A stretch of 64,000 nt of DNA from Albidovulum sp. (GCA_020637635.1 JACKKB010000007.1:124001-188000); one strand, 5' to 3'. Shown: positions 17,060 through 26,877, counted from the first letter of the stretch. Translations and numbers: made by a program. The notes: a model not told the origin generated them from the letters alone.

Positions 17060-19306
17060 CTAGATGTCCTGCGTGGCGAGCCACTCGACGACGGCGGGGC
17101 GGACATTGTCGGCACCGCCCGCAAGCTCGCCTTCCAGCAGCCGGCGCAGCGCGCTCAGGTCCACCGCCCGGATCAGATGCTTCACCGGCCCGATCGAGGC
17201 CGCGCGCATCGACAGCGTCCGGATCCCGAGGGCGGCGAGGCACAGCGCCTCGACCGGCCGCCCGGCATCCTCGCCGCAGAACGAAAGCGCCGTTTCGGTT
17301 TCCCCGCAGCGCGCGACGATGCCCTGGATCATCCGCAGAAAGCTCGATCTGAGCGCATCGTAGCGCCGCCGCACCTGCTCGTTCTCTCGGTCGGCGGCAA
17401 AGAAGAACTGCTTCAGGTCGTTGCCGCCGATCGACAGGAAGTCCGTCATCTCGAAGAAGGCCTGCGGCGCGAACGCCAGCGACGGCGTTTCCAGCATCGC
17501 CCCCACCTCGACCGTCGTGGGCAGGGTATGTCCGAGCCGGCGTTCGCGCTCCATCTCGTCGATCAGCATCTGCCGCGCCTCGCGGAATTCCTCGAATTCG
17601 GCGACGAAGGGGAACATGACCGTCAGCGGCCGCCCGGCGGCACCGCGCAGGAGAGCCTGCAGCTGCATCCGCAGGACCCCGGGCTTGTCGAGGCCGACGC
17701 GGATCGCGCGCCAGCCCATCGCCGGATTCGGTTCCTCGACCCGCTTCATGTAGGGCAGGACCTTGTCCGAGCCGATATCGAGCGTGCGAAACGCAACCCG
17801 CTTGCCCATCGCGGCATCCAGCACGCCGGAATAGATCCGCGCGAGTTCGGCGCGCTTGGGCACATGGGCGCGGATCAGGAACTGCAGCTCGGTCCGGAAG
17901 AGCCCCACACCCTCGGCGCCCGACCCGGTAAGCGACGGCAGATCGGCGAGAAGGCCGGCGTTCATGTGCAGGGCGATCGTGGTGCCGCAGCGCGCCGTCG
18001 CCGGCTTGTCGCGCAGCGCCGCATAGCGATCCTGGGCCGCCGCCTGCATGGCGATCTTGTCGCGATAGGCCTTGGCGATGGTCTCCTCGGGGCGCAGGTG
18101 CACCACCCCCTGATCGCCGTCCACGACGATGCGGTCGCCGTTCAGCGCCTCGGTCGTGATCCGCTCGGCATGGATCACGAGCGGGATCGCAAGCGCCCGC
18201 GCCACGACCGCCGCATGCGAGCCGACCGAGCCCTCCTCGAGCACCACGCCCTTCAGCCGGCGGCCGTAGTCGAGCAGCTCCGCCGGCCCGATGTTGCGCG
18301 CCACCAGCACCGGATCGGCCGGCATTTCGGCGCCGGTATCGTTGCCCTGACCGGTCAGGATCCGCAAAAGCCGGTTCGACAGGTCGTCGAGATCGTGCAG
18401 CCGCTCGCGCAGATAGGGGTCGGGCACCGTCTCGAGCCGCGCCCGCGCCGCGGACTGTTCCTTTTCGACCGCCGCCTCGGCGGAAAGGCCGCGCGCGATA
18501 TCCTCTTCCATGCGCCGCATCCAGCCGCGCGAATTGGCGAACATCCGGTAGGCCTCGAGAACCTGGCCCTGTTCGCCGTCGCCCTGGCCGGTGACGCTCA
18601 GCATCGCGTCGACCGAGAGCCGGAGCTCGCTCACCGCCTCGCTCAGCCGCTCAAGCTCCCTGGCCGGGTCGTCGCCGACCGGGTTGGTCACCACCACGCG
18701 CGGCTCGTGCAGCCAGACATGGCCCTCGGCGGTGCCTTCCTGACCGGTGGCGCCGCGAAAGGTGACCGGATGTTGATGCAGCGCCGAGAGGGCCTCGCCC
18801 TCGCCGACGAAGACGCCGAGCTCGGTCATCTCGGCCAGCACCATGGCCACGACTTCGAGCGCATAGAGCTCGTCTTCGGAAAAGAGCCGCTTTTCCTTCG
18901 ATTGCACGACCAGCACGCCAAGCTTCTCGCCGCGGCGCTGGATCGGCACCCCGAGAAAGCTCGAGAAGATTTCCTCGCCCGTCTCCGGCATGTAGCGGAA
19001 GCCGCGCTCCGACGGGGCGTCGGCGGTGTTGATCGGGGACGAGGTCTTGGCGACGCGGCCGACGAGACCCTCGCCCACCCGCATCCTTGTCTTGTGAACG
19101 GCCTCGGGTTTCAGCCCTTCGGTGGCGCAGAGCTCCAGCGTGTCGTCATCGCGGAAGAGATAGATCGAACAGACCTCGCAGTCTATCGAATCCGCGATCA
19201 GATGGGTGACGTGATCGAGCCGCGCCTGACCTGCATCTGCCTCGGCAAGACTGTCGCGCAACCGCCTGAGAAGCTTGCGACTTTCGCTTTCCGTCCGATC
19301 TGCCAT
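17060..19306 (-). CDS. ptsP: phosphoenolpyruvate-protein phosphotransferase of the nitrogen PTS (EI-Ntr)
   Basis: 748 residues. N-terminal GAF domain (about 1-160), then the enzyme I modules: phosphohistidine in GSVGSHAAVVARALAIPL (His364) and the PEP-binding C-terminal barrel with GAEGVGLFRTELQFL, PTTVEVGAMLETPS, FLSIGGNDLKQFFFA and SFCGEDAG. It starts the PEP to NPr to EIIA-Ntr phosphorelay that tunes nitrogen, potassium and carbon-storage responses. Start ATG 19306 fits the family; ten more codons upstream are possible. Located downstream of lysC in the same direction, a common alphaproteobacterial pair. Confidence 0.95.
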   Translation of the reverse strand: MADRTESESRKLLRRLRDSLAEADAGQARLDHVTHLIADSIDCEVCSIYLFRDDDTLELCATEGLKPEAVHKTRMRVGEGLVGRVAKTSSPINTADAPSERGFRYMPETGEEIFSSFLGVPIQRRGEKLGVLVVQSKEKRLFSEDELYALEVVAMVLAEMTELGVFVGEGEALSALHQHPVTFRGATGQEGTAEGHVWLHEPRVVVTNPVGDDPARELERLSEAVSELRLSVDAMLSVTGQGDGEQGQVLEAYRMFANSRGWMRRMEEDIARGLSAEAAVEKEQSAARARLETVPDPYLRERLHDLDDLSNRLLRILTGQGNDTGAEMPADPVLVARNIGPAELLDYGRRLKGVVLEEGSVGSHAAVVARALAIPLVIHAERITTEALNGDRIVVDGDQGVVHLRPEETIAKAYRDKIAMQAAAQDRYAALRDKPATARCGTTIALHMNAGLLADLPSLTGSGAEGVGLFRTELQFLIRAHVPKRAELARIYSGVLDAAMGKRVAFRTLDIGSDKVLPYMKRVEEPNPAMGWRAIRVGLDKPGVLRMQLQALLRGAAGRPLTVMFPFVAEFEEFREARQMLIDEMERERRLGHTLPTTVEVGAMLETPSLAFAPQAFFEMTDFLSIGGNDLKQFFFAADRENEQVRRRYDALRSSFLRMIQGIVARCGETETALSFCGEDAGRPVEALCLAALGIRTLSMRAASIGPVKHLIRAVDLSALRRLLEGELAGGADNVRPAVVEWLATQDI

Positions 19307-19471
19307 CGCCTCGTTGCAACCCCGATGCGGCCTCACGGCGCCGGTCCCGGGAAAAGGCGCCCGCGCGCCTCCTGTAGACCATATAGGTCCCGCCGTGTGA
19401 ACCGAAATTCGCGCGTGGCCCGCAGGCCGGCTTCGCCCGGCGCGTGTGCTTTCGGGCGCGGCCGTGCCTGA

Positions 19472-20734
19472 TCAGGAGGCGGATTCGAGCCCGAACGTAT
19501 CGTGCAGCGCCTGCACCGCAAGCTCCATGTACTTGCGGTCGATCAGGACCGAGATCTTGATCTCGGAGGTGGCGATGACCTTGATGTTCACATTCTCGGC
19601 CGAGAGCGCCTTGAACATCCGTGCGGCGACGCCGGTGTGGCTGCGCATGCCGATGCCCACCACCGAGACCTTGCACACGTCGGTGTCGATGATCAGTTCG
19701 TCATAGGCGATCGCGCCGGCGGCCTGCGCGTCCTCGAGCGCCTTCTGCGCCCGCGCAACCTGGTTCACCGGGCAGGAGAAGGTCATGTCGGTCACGGCGC
19801 CGGGATGCGCGGCATCGTAGTTCTTCTCCGAGATGTTCTGCACGATCATGTCGACATTCACGCCGGCTTCCGAGAGCGCCCCGAAGATCGACGAGGCGAC
19901 GCCCGGACGGTCCTCGATGGTGAAGAGCGTGATCTTGGCTTCGTCGCGCGAATAGGCGACGCCCGAGACGACCTTGGATTCCACGATATCCTCCTCTGCG
20001 CAGACGAGCGTTCCGGAATTGTTGTCGGTATCCTCGAAGGACGAAAGCACCCTGAGGCGCACGTTGTAGCGCATCGCGAGCTCGACCGATCGCGTCTGCA
20101 GCACCTTGGCGCCGAGAGAGGCCAGTTCCAGCATCTCCTCGAAGGCGATCCGGTCAAGCTTGCGCGCCTTGCCCGAGATCCGCGGATCGGTCGTGTAGAT
20201 GCCGTCGACATCGGTGTAGATGTCGCAGCGTTCCGCCCCGAAGGCGGCCGCGAAGGCCACCGCCGTCGTGTCCGATCCGCCGCGCCCGAGCGTGGTGATC
20301 CGGCCCTCTTCCGAGACGCCCTGGAACCCGGCGACGACCGCGACCTTGAAGCCTTCGGCGAATTTCGCATCGATATTGCCGCGCGGGATCGAGACGAAGC
20401 GGGCGGCGGAATGGGCCGAGGTCGTGTTGATCGGCACCTGCCAGCCCTGCCAGCTGCGCGCCGGTATGTCCATCTCCTGCAGGCGCAGCGCCATCAGGCC
20501 GGCGGTGACGTTCTCGCCCGAGGCCACGACCGCGTCGTATTCGCGCGCATCGTAGAGCGGCGAGGTCGTCTCGACCCAGCCGACGAGTTCGTTGGTCTTG
20601 CCGGACATGGCCGAGACGATGACGATCACGTCGTAGCCGCGCTCGACCTCGCGCCTGACCTTCTCGGCTGCGTTGGCGATGCGGCCGAGGTCGGCCACCG
20701 AGGTGCCGCCGAATTTCATCACGAGAAGCGGCAT
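19472..20734 (-). CDS. lysC: aspartate kinase
   Basis: 420 residues. N-terminal kinase domain with KFGGTS at 7-12, the acidic catalytic stretch FQGVSEEGRITTLGRGGSDTTA, and YTDVDGIYTTDPR; two C-terminal ACT domains start near FTIEDRPGVASSIFG and VSVVGIGMRSHTGVAARMF, the sites of feedback inhibition in this class. First step of lysine, threonine and methionine synthesis from aspartate. The start at 20734 gives MPLLVMKFGG, the family N-terminus. 165 bp upstream of ptsP. Confidence 0.97.
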   Translation of the reverse strand: MPLLVMKFGGTSVADLGRIANAAEKVRREVERGYDVIVIVSAMSGKTNELVGWVETTSPLYDAREYDAVVASGENVTAGLMALRLQEMDIPARSWQGWQVPINTTSAHSAARFVSIPRGNIDAKFAEGFKVAVVAGFQGVSEEGRITTLGRGGSDTTAVAFAAAFGAERCDIYTDVDGIYTTDPRISGKARKLDRIAFEEMLELASLGAKVLQTRSVELAMRYNVRLRVLSSFEDTDNNSGTLVCAEEDIVESKVVSGVAYSRDEAKITLFTIEDRPGVASSIFGALSEAGVNVDMIVQNISEKNYDAAHPGAVTDMTFSCPVNQVARAQKALEDAQAAGAIAYDELIIDTDVCKVSVVGIGMRSHTGVAARMFKALSAENVNIKVIATSEIKISVLIDRKYMELAVQALHDTFGLESAS

Positions 20735-20840
20735 GTCGGCCCCCCTTCGCGGCCCCCGAGTCAATGCGCGCGTTTCTTAGGCGGCGGGACGGCGAAGGGC
20801 AAGGGGCCGTTCGCGCAGGCGGGGCGGTCGCAAGGGCCGC

Positions 20841-21485
20841 TCAGAAGGGGATCGCCTTGCCCTGCCAGTCCTCGAAAACGCCGCTCGTGTCCGGCCCGAG
20901 TGCATCGAACCGCGCCAGAAGCCCCGCGGCCGAGGTCGCCGCGTCGATGGTGGCCTGCGCGCCGCCCATGTCGGAGCGCACCCAGCCCGGGTGGTAGATG
21001 CCAACGGCGATGCCGGCGCCCTTGAGGTCGGCCGCCAGGTTGCGCCCGACGTTCAGCGCCGCTGCCTTGGAGGCGCGGTAGATATAGCTGCCGCCCGGCG
21101 CCCGTGCATCCGACCCCATCGCCGAGGACACGATCGCGATCCTGCCCCGCGCCGCGCGAAGCGCGGGCAGGAAGGCCTGCGCGGTCAGGAAGACACCGGT
21201 CACGTTCACGGCAAAGGTCTCGGCCCAGGCCGCTGGCGGAAATCCGTGGTCGAGGTCCTCGCCCCGGTCCACATAGACGCCCGCGTTGCAGACCAGAAGG
21301 TCGAGCGGCGCGGTGCCACGGGCCGCCGCGGCCGCCCGCACCGAAGCCGGATCGGTCACGTCGAGCGCGATGAGCCCCCGCTGGCCGTCGCGGGCGGTGC
21401 CCTGGACAGCATCGCCGCGGGAGGCGAAAGCCTCGAGTAGCGCGGCACCGATCCCGCGGTTGGCGCCGGTGACCAGAACCTGCAT
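20841..21485 (-). CDS. short-chain dehydrogenase/reductase
   Basis: 214 residues. Rossmann motif TGANRGIG (6-13), NAG (67-69), catalytic Ser near 120-121 and YRASK (Tyr136, Lys140): a complete classical SDR active site. The N-terminal cofactor loop lacks the basic residue pair that would clearly mark NADP use. Substrate unknown. It lies between lysC and DUF1178 genes on the same strand, 28 bp after the latter. Confidence 0.92.
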   Translation of the reverse strand: MQVLVTGANRGIGAALLEAFASRGDAVQGTARDGQRGLIALDVTDPASVRAAAAARGTAPLDLLVCNAGVYVDRGEDLDHGFPPAAWAETFAVNVTGVFLTAQAFLPALRAARGRIAIVSSAMGSDARAPGGSYIYRASKAAALNVGRNLAADLKGAGIAVGIYHPGWVRSDMGGAQATIDAATSAAGLLARFDALGPDTSGVFEDWQGKAIPF

Positions 21486-21513
21486 CCGTGTCTCCTTGGT
21501 GGTCGCCGGCAGG

Positions 21514-21939
21514 TCAGTTGGTCCGGCGCGTTGGCAGGAAGGGCAGGGGCGCGACGGGGATCCCGTCCTCGATCAGCCGGCGCGCCTCGTCGCGGCGCGC
21601 CTCGCCCCAGATGGATCGCTCCGGGATGTCGCCCTCATGCATCGCCCGCGCCTCGGCCGCGAAGTTGAGCCCGACATAGTCCGAGCTCTCCTCGATCCGG
21701 TGCCGCATCTCCGCCAGTGCCGCCTCGACGCCCGAAGCTGGCGCCGAAAGCGCGGGCGCGTCGCCCCCGGGGCCGGCGGAGCGTACCGCCGGCGCCATCA
21801 GCGCCTTCTCGATCGCGGTCGAGCCGCAGGCCGTGCAGGTGACATGGCCGGCGTCGCACAGCCGCTCGAACGCGGCGGACGACTGAAACCAGCTTTCGAA
21901 GCTGTGGCCTTTGTCGCAGGTAAGGGCGTAATGGATCAT
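21514..21939 (-). CDS. DUF1178 family protein
   Basis: 141 residues. Opens MIHYALTCDKGHSFESWFQSS with two CxxC-like cysteine groups (LTCDKGH, and VTCTACGS near 34-41) that suggest a small zinc ribbon, as in DUF1178. The C-terminal half contains DYVGLNFAAEARAMHEGD, typical of the family. Function unknown. Follows a Nudix gene by 53 bp in the same direction. Confidence 0.9.
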   Translation of the reverse strand: MIHYALTCDKGHSFESWFQSSAAFERLCDAGHVTCTACGSTAIEKALMAPAVRSAGPGGDAPALSAPASGVEAALAEMRHRIEESSDYVGLNFAAEARAMHEGDIPERSIWGEARRDEARRLIEDGIPVAPLPFLPTRRTN

Positions 21940-21992
21940 CGCGCTATCATGACTGGGCAGTTCTTACTGAATTGGGCAGATGCGGCCGGAAA

Positions 21993-22463
21993 TCAAGCTT
22001 TTCCCTTGCCCGGGTCCGACAGATTCGCGCTGGCGAAGCCTTCCAGCAGCGCGCGCAGTTCCGGTTCGGCGACCCGGGTTGCGGCCTTGCGCGGGCGAAA
22101 CCAGCGCCGCCGGCGGTCGTCGCGTTCGGGGAACTCGTCGGACAGCCGCGCCACCTCGAGCGGATAGAGCGAAACCACGCAGGGCTGGGCGCTGCCGTCG
22201 GCCAGCACCTTGTCATAGCTGAAGAAGCCAAGCGGCTCGTCCTTGATCCGACCCTTCACGCCGGCCTCTTCCCAGGCCTCGCGCTCTGCCGTCTCGGCGC
22301 CGGTCTTGCCGGCCATCGGCCAGCCCTTCGGCACCACCCAGCGGCGCGTCTCGCGGCTGGTGATGAGAAGCACCCAGAGCCCGTCCCTGGCGCTCGTGCG
22401 ATAGCAAAGCGCCGCGTGCTGGGCGCGCGCCTCCTCGGTGCCGGTCGGATCCATCTTCTTCAT
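21993..22463 (-). CDS. Nudix hydrolase
   Basis: 156 residues. The Nudix box GKTGAETAEREAWEEAGVKG lies at about residues 51-70, matching GX5EX7REUXEEXGU. WVVPKGWPM before it is typical of the DIPP/MutT-like subgroup acting on diphosphoinositol or Ap4A-type substrates; the exact substrate is not evident. Start ATG 22463. Downstream of the damaged threonine dehydratase gene. Confidence 0.9.
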   Translation of the reverse strand: MKKMDPTGTEEARAQHAALCYRTSARDGLWVLLITSRETRRWVVPKGWPMAGKTGAETAEREAWEEAGVKGRIKDEPLGFFSYDKVLADGSAQPCVVSLYPLEVARLSDEFPERDDRRRRWFRPRKAATRVAEPELRALLEGFASANLSDPGKGKA

Positions 22464-22567
22464 GCGCCGCTCGATTCATCGGGTAGGAGGCGCCTCGCCT
22501 CCCCGCCGGTCTTGAGGCCGGCCAGGAGAAGGATAGCATCCCTCCCGTCGCTGTCCAGCCGGCCCGA

Positions 22568-23549
22568 TCAGACGCCCGGCGTGCGGCCTTCGAGGATCGT
22601 GGCGAAGGCGCCCGCGTCGATATTGCCGCCCGAGAGGATCAGCCCGACCCGCCGCCCGGCGACCCGCGCGCGTTCCTGAAGCAGGCCGGCGAGGGCCGCC
22701 GCGCCCGCTCCCTCGGCGACATTGTGGATGGCGGTGAAGTAGAGCCGCGCCGCGGCGGCGATCTCGTCCTCATCGACGGCGAGGATGCGCGCCGCGCCGG
22801 CCCGGTAGATCGCCAGCGCCCCGGCCACCGGCACCCGCACCGCCATGCCGTCGGCGAAGCTGCGCGCGCTTGGCGTCTCGATCACGCGCCCCGCCTCGAA
22901 GGAGAGCTTCGCCCCCGCCGCCCCGGCAGCCACGACGCCCACGACCTCGGTCGCGAGCCCGAGCGCGTCGCGCGCCGCGATCACGCCGCAGATCCCCGAA
23001 CCGCAACCGATCGGGACATAGACCGTATCGAGCCGCGGTGCAGCGCGGAGGAACTCGAGCCCGTAGGTCGCGACGCCGCGCACCAGTTCGCGGTGAAAGG
23101 GCGGCACGGGAAAGAGCCCTTCGGCCGCGGCCACGCGCATCGCCTCGTCCTTGGCGGCGTCGAAAATCGGCGCCATGCTCGCGCAGTTCCGCGCCGAACG
23201 CGCGCATCGCGGCGTTCTTCTCGGGCGAGTTGCCGTGCGGCACGTAGACGACCGCACGGAGCCCGGCGCGCGTGGCGGCGCGGGCCTGCGCCTGGCCGTG
23301 GTTGCCGCGCGTCGCGGTGACGATGCCGGGGCTGTCCGGGTGGCTCCGCCGCAGCCAGTCGATGAAGGTGATGGCCCCGCGCGCCTTGAAGGCCCCGATC
23401 GGCCCGTGGTTCTCGTGCTTGACCCAGACCTCGGCCCCGGTCGCGGCGCCAAGCTGCGGCCAGGCATATTGCGGCGTCGCGTCCATCTGCGCGAGGACCG
23501 TCGCATGGGCGTCGTCAAGATCTGCGAGCGTGAACTGCATGGCCGCCAT
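22568..23549 (-). pseudogene. PLP-dependent threonine/serine dehydratase, frame broken by one extra base
   Basis: The N-terminal part (MQFTLADLDDAHATVLAQMD, then KHENHGPIGAFKARGA with the PLP lysine at about residue 55, and TATRGNHGQ) is in one frame up to ELREHGADF. The rest (DAAKDEAMRVAAAEGL, PIGCGSGICGVI, ending ILSGGNIDAGAFATIL) is in another. Removing one A from the AAAA run at 23163-23166 (TTTT on the coding strand) joins them seamlessly into about 326 residues. Type II fold dehydratases make 2-oxobutyrate or pyruvate and ammonia. Start may be ATG 23549 or 23540. A sequencing error is as likely as true loss. Confidence 0.85.
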
Positions 23550-23661
23550 CCCCGGAATTCCAGGCGAACCTGCGGGGCAGGGCAGGCGATGTCAACCGCG
23601 CCGCTTGGCACTTGCGCCCGCCGCCGCTTCGGGCAGAGTGGCGCCAGACAGGGAGAGAACC

Positions 23662-24579
23662 ATGCACGATGCCTTCAGCGCCCCCGGCCGCTTTTTCCGC
23701 GGCAACCTCCACACCCATTCGACCCGCTCCGACGGCGCGCTCGAGCCGGCCGAGGTCTGCCGCCGGTATCGCGACGAAGGCTACGACTTCCTGGCCCTGA
23801 CCGACCATTTCGTCGGCGTCTACAACTACCCGATCGTCGATACGCGGGCCTTCCGCGCACCCGGCTTCACGACGATCCTCGGTGCCGAGCTGCATACCGG
23901 TCGCCAGCAAAGCGGCGATCTCTGGCACATCCTCGCGGTCGGCCTGCCCGAGGATTTCACGCCGCCGAACGCACCCGGCTTCTCGCCGGTCGAGGGGTCT
24001 GAAACCGCCGCTGAGCTTGCCGAACGCGCGGTCGCTGCCGGCGCTTTCGTGGCCGTCGCGCATCCCGACTGGTCCGGCATCACGCTCGCCGAGACCCGGG
24101 CCATCGCCGCGGCCCATGCGGTCGAGGCCTACAACCATGGCTGCTATGCCGGCTGCGACCGCGGATTCGGCTTCGCGATCAACGATCTCCTGCTTTCCGA
24201 GGGCCGCCGGATCAACCTTGTGGCCACCGACGATGCGCATTTCACCGAGCCCGACCATTTCGGTGGCTGGGTCATGGTCAAGGCCGAGGAGAATGATCCC
24301 GACGCATTGCTCGAGGCGCTGAAAGCCGGGCGCCACTATTCCTCGCAGGGCCCCGAGATCCGCGCCGTCGAGATCACCGACAAGACGATCGAGGTCCGCT
24401 GTTCGGCCGCGGCCTCGGTCATCGTGCAGGGCCACGGCCAGGGCGCGCGTGCGGTGCATGGCCTGTCCATGACGCGCGCCTCGGTGTCGCTCGAACGGTT
24501 CCGCAAGTCGCCCTGGGTGCGGATCACCGTCGTCGATGCGGCGGGCCGGCGCGCCTGGACCAATCCCTACTGGCTCTGA
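23662..24579 (+). CDS. PHP-domain metal-dependent phosphoesterase-like protein
   Basis: 305 residues. Metal-binding motif LHTHSTRSDGALEP (His17, His19, Asp24), LALTDHF (near 48-54), GAELHTG, VAVAHPDW and the closing LVATDDAHF are all present, so the trinuclear metal site looks complete. PHP proteins hydrolyse phosphoesters; the family closest to this stand-alone form has no fixed substrate. ATG 23662 follows GGGAGAG. Divergent from the dehydratase gene. Confidence 0.88.
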   Translation: MHDAFSAPGRFFRGNLHTHSTRSDGALEPAEVCRRYRDEGYDFLALTDHFVGVYNYPIVDTRAFRAPGFTTILGAELHTGRQQSGDLWHILAVGLPEDFTPPNAPGFSPVEGSETAAELAERAVAAGAFVAVAHPDWSGITLAETRAIAAAHAVEAYNHGCYAGCDRGFGFAINDLLLSEGRRINLVATDDAHFTEPDHFGGWVMVKAEENDPDALLEALKAGRHYSSQGPEIRAVEITDKTIEVRCSAAASVIVQGHGQGARAVHGLSMTRASVSLERFRKSPWVRITVVDAAGRRAWTNPYWL

Positions 24580-24585
24580 GGGCGC

Positions 24586-25827
24586 TCAGCCGCCCTTCTC
24601 GCCGGTCGCGGCGCGATACCAGGCAACGATGCGCGCCCGTTCTTCCGGCTCGATGAACGAGACATTGGCGGGCGGCATCGCATGGCTGAGACCCGCCTGC
24701 AGGTAGATCTCGGGCGCCCAGCGGGCGATCTCTTCCGGCCGGTCGAGGATCACGCCCTTCGGCGGCCAGTGGATGCCGTCATAGCCGGGCTCGGTCGAGT
24801 GGCACATCGAGCAGCGCCCGAGGACGATGTCGGTCACGTCGGCAAATCCCTCGGCATCGGCGAAACGCTCCTGCGCCGGGCTGAGCGGCACCAGCGCGCC
24901 GCTGCTTTCGGCGCGGAACATCGGCGCCGTCGACAGCCAGGCGATGATGATGAAGAGCAGCACCGTCGCGAGCCAGGTCCAGGTCGGGCTGCCCTTGCGC
25001 GCGTGGCGGGTGTTGAACCAGTGCCGGATCGTCACCCCCATCAGGAAGACGAGGCTCGCGATCAGCCAGTTGTACTCGCTCGCGAAGGCGAGCGGGTAGT
25101 GGTTCGACAGCATCATGAAGATGACCGGCAGCGTCAGGTAGTTGTTGTGCGTCGACCTGAGTTTGGCGATCTTGCCGTATTTCGGTTCCGGCACCCGCCC
25201 GGCGACGAGATCCGCCACCACGATCTTCTGGTTGGGAATGATCACCATGAAGACGTTGGCCGACATGATCGTCGCGGTGAACGCGCCGAGATGCAGAAGC
25301 GCCGCGCGGCCGGAGAAGACATGCGTATAGCCCCAGGCCATGGCGACGAGGATGAGATAAAGGAGAACCATCAGAAGCGTCGGATTCTCGCCGAGCGCCG
25401 ATTTGCAGAGCTGGTCGTAGAGGAGCCAGCCGAGGGCGAGCGAGCCGACCGAGACCAGGATCGCCTGCCAGATCTTCAGATCCATCACGTTGGGATCGAC
25501 CAGATAGAGGTCGGCGCCGAGATAATAGACGAGGCAGAGAAGCGCGAAGCCCGAGAGCCAGGTCGCGTAGCTTTCCCATTTGAACCAGACGAGGTCGTCT
25601 GGCATGCTGGCCGGCGCAACGAGGTATTTCTGGATGTGATAGAAGCCGCCGCCATGCACCTGCCATTCCTCGCCGTCGGCTCCCGAGGCGAGACTGCGGT
25701 CGCGGTGCAGCCCGAGATCGAGCGCTATGAAGTAGAATGACGAGCCGATCCAGGCGATGGCCGTGATCACGTGCAGCCATCTTACCGCGAATTCGAGCCA
25801 TTCCCCGAGAACGATGAATTCGAACAC
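24586..25827 (-). CDS. puuD: urate hydroxylase PuuD-like membrane protein with cytochrome c domain
   Basis: 413 residues. Eight or so membrane helices with motifs WLHVITAIAWIGSSFYFIALD and STHNNYLTLPVIFMMLSNHYP, then a C-terminal cytochrome c domain with CSMCH at about 339-343 and a likely axial Met in HAMPP near 384. PuuD oxidises urate to 5-hydroxyisourate in the inner membrane, passing electrons to cytochrome c. GTG 25827 is preferred because AGGAGGGGG lies just upstream; the in-frame codons before it look untranslated. No other purine catabolism genes are nearby. Confidence 0.9.
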   Translation of the reverse strand: MFEFIVLGEWLEFAVRWLHVITAIAWIGSSFYFIALDLGLHRDRSLASGADGEEWQVHGGGFYHIQKYLVAPASMPDDLVWFKWESYATWLSGFALLCLVYYLGADLYLVDPNVMDLKIWQAILVSVGSLALGWLLYDQLCKSALGENPTLLMVLLYLILVAMAWGYTHVFSGRAALLHLGAFTATIMSANVFMVIIPNQKIVVADLVAGRVPEPKYGKIAKLRSTHNNYLTLPVIFMMLSNHYPLAFASEYNWLIASLVFLMGVTIRHWFNTRHARKGSPTWTWLATVLLFIIIAWLSTAPMFRAESSGALVPLSPAQERFADAEGFADVTDIVLGRCSMCHSTEPGYDGIHWPPKGVILDRPEEIARWAPEIYLQAGLSHAMPPANVSFIEPEERARIVAWYRAATGEKGG

Positions 25828-25950
25828 GGTGCTGTCCCCCTCCTGAGATGCGAACAACGCTATACCGAAGTCCATCTTCCTGATAATGCTGATGATGGCC
25901 AAGAACTTTCAAAGAATACCGAAGAATGGCCGCGCCCCGGGACCGCTGAG

Positions 25951-26877
25951 ATGGCCTATGTGAACAATATCAAGATGTTCGTCCGTGTTTACGAACTCGG
26001 GTCGATGTCGGCTGCGGCCCGAGATCAGCGCACCTCTCCGGCGGTGGCCTCGGCGCGCATCGCCGAACTCGAGCGCCATCTCGGCATCCGGCTCTTCAAC
26101 CGCACGACTCGGCGCCTGCAGCCCACCGAAAACGGGCGCCTCTTCTATGACGGCGCGCGCCGCGTGCTGGAGGTGATCGACGAGGCCGAGGCGGCGGTCA
26201 TGGCCTCGACCCAGATGTTGCGCGGCACGGTCTTCGTGGCCGCCCCGCTGGGCGTCGGGCGGCGCTTCATCGCCCCCCACGTGCCCGAGTTCAAGGATGC
26301 CTATCCGCAAATCGACGTGCGGATGCGCTTTTCCGATCGCTCGATCGACATCGTGGGCGAGGGGCTCGATGTGGCCTTCCATCTCGGACGTCTCGAGGAT
26401 TCCACGCTGAAGATGCGCCAGGTGGCCGAATGCCCGCGCATCCTCTGTGCCGCGCCGGCCTATGTGGAGCGCCGCGGCGACCCCGAGACCGGCGAGCGGC
26501 TGGTCGCGGACCGCCACGACTGCCTGAGCCTGCGTTTTCCGGGCGCGCCGGAGTTCCAGTGGACGCTGGAGACGCCGCAGGGTTTGCGCCGGTACGAGGT
26601 CACGGGCCCGTTCGAATCCGATGACGGCGACGTGCTGACGGGTTGGGCGCTCGACGGTCGCGGCATCCTGCTCAAGCCGATCTTCGAGATCGCGGACCAT
26701 CTGCGCGCAGGGCGTCTGGTTCCGGTGGTGCGCGCGACGCCGCCGGTTCCGGTGAACCTGACATGCCTGACCCAGCACCGGCGGCTGCGCGACCCCAAGC
26801 TGCTCGCCTTCACCGAATTCATCATCGCGCGCTGCCGTGCCGATCTGGCGCGTGCCGTCGAAGGGATCACACTCTGA
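25951..26877 (+). CDS. LysR-family transcriptional regulator
   Basis: 308 residues. N-terminal helix-turn-helix (about 4-62: KMFVRVYELGSMSAAARDQ, SPAVASARIAELERHLGIRLFNRTTRRL) and a C-terminal effector domain. The domain layout resembles the CrgA/AaeR-like LysR branch. It is divergent from puuD across 123 bp that hold a 9-bp direct repeat, and just upstream of a serine hydrolase gene, so one of these is a plausible target. Effector unknown. Confidence 0.92.
   Translation: MAYVNNIKMFVRVYELGSMSAAARDQRTSPAVASARIAELERHLGIRLFNRTTRRLQPTENGRLFYDGARRVLEVIDEAEAAVMASTQMLRGTVFVAAPLGVGRRFIAPHVPEFKDAYPQIDVRMRFSDRSIDIVGEGLDVAFHLGRLEDSTLKMRQVAECPRILCAAPAYVERRGDPETGERLVADRHDCLSLRFPGAPEFQWTLETPQGLRRYEVTGPFESDDGDVLTGWALDGRGILLKPIFEIADHLRAGRLVPVVRATPPVPVNLTCLTQHRRLRDPKLLAFTEFIIARCRADLARAVEGITL

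Noticed and set aside
16838..19471. 877-codon plus-strand reading opposite ptsP
   Set aside because: Antisense of ptsP; no recognisable domain.
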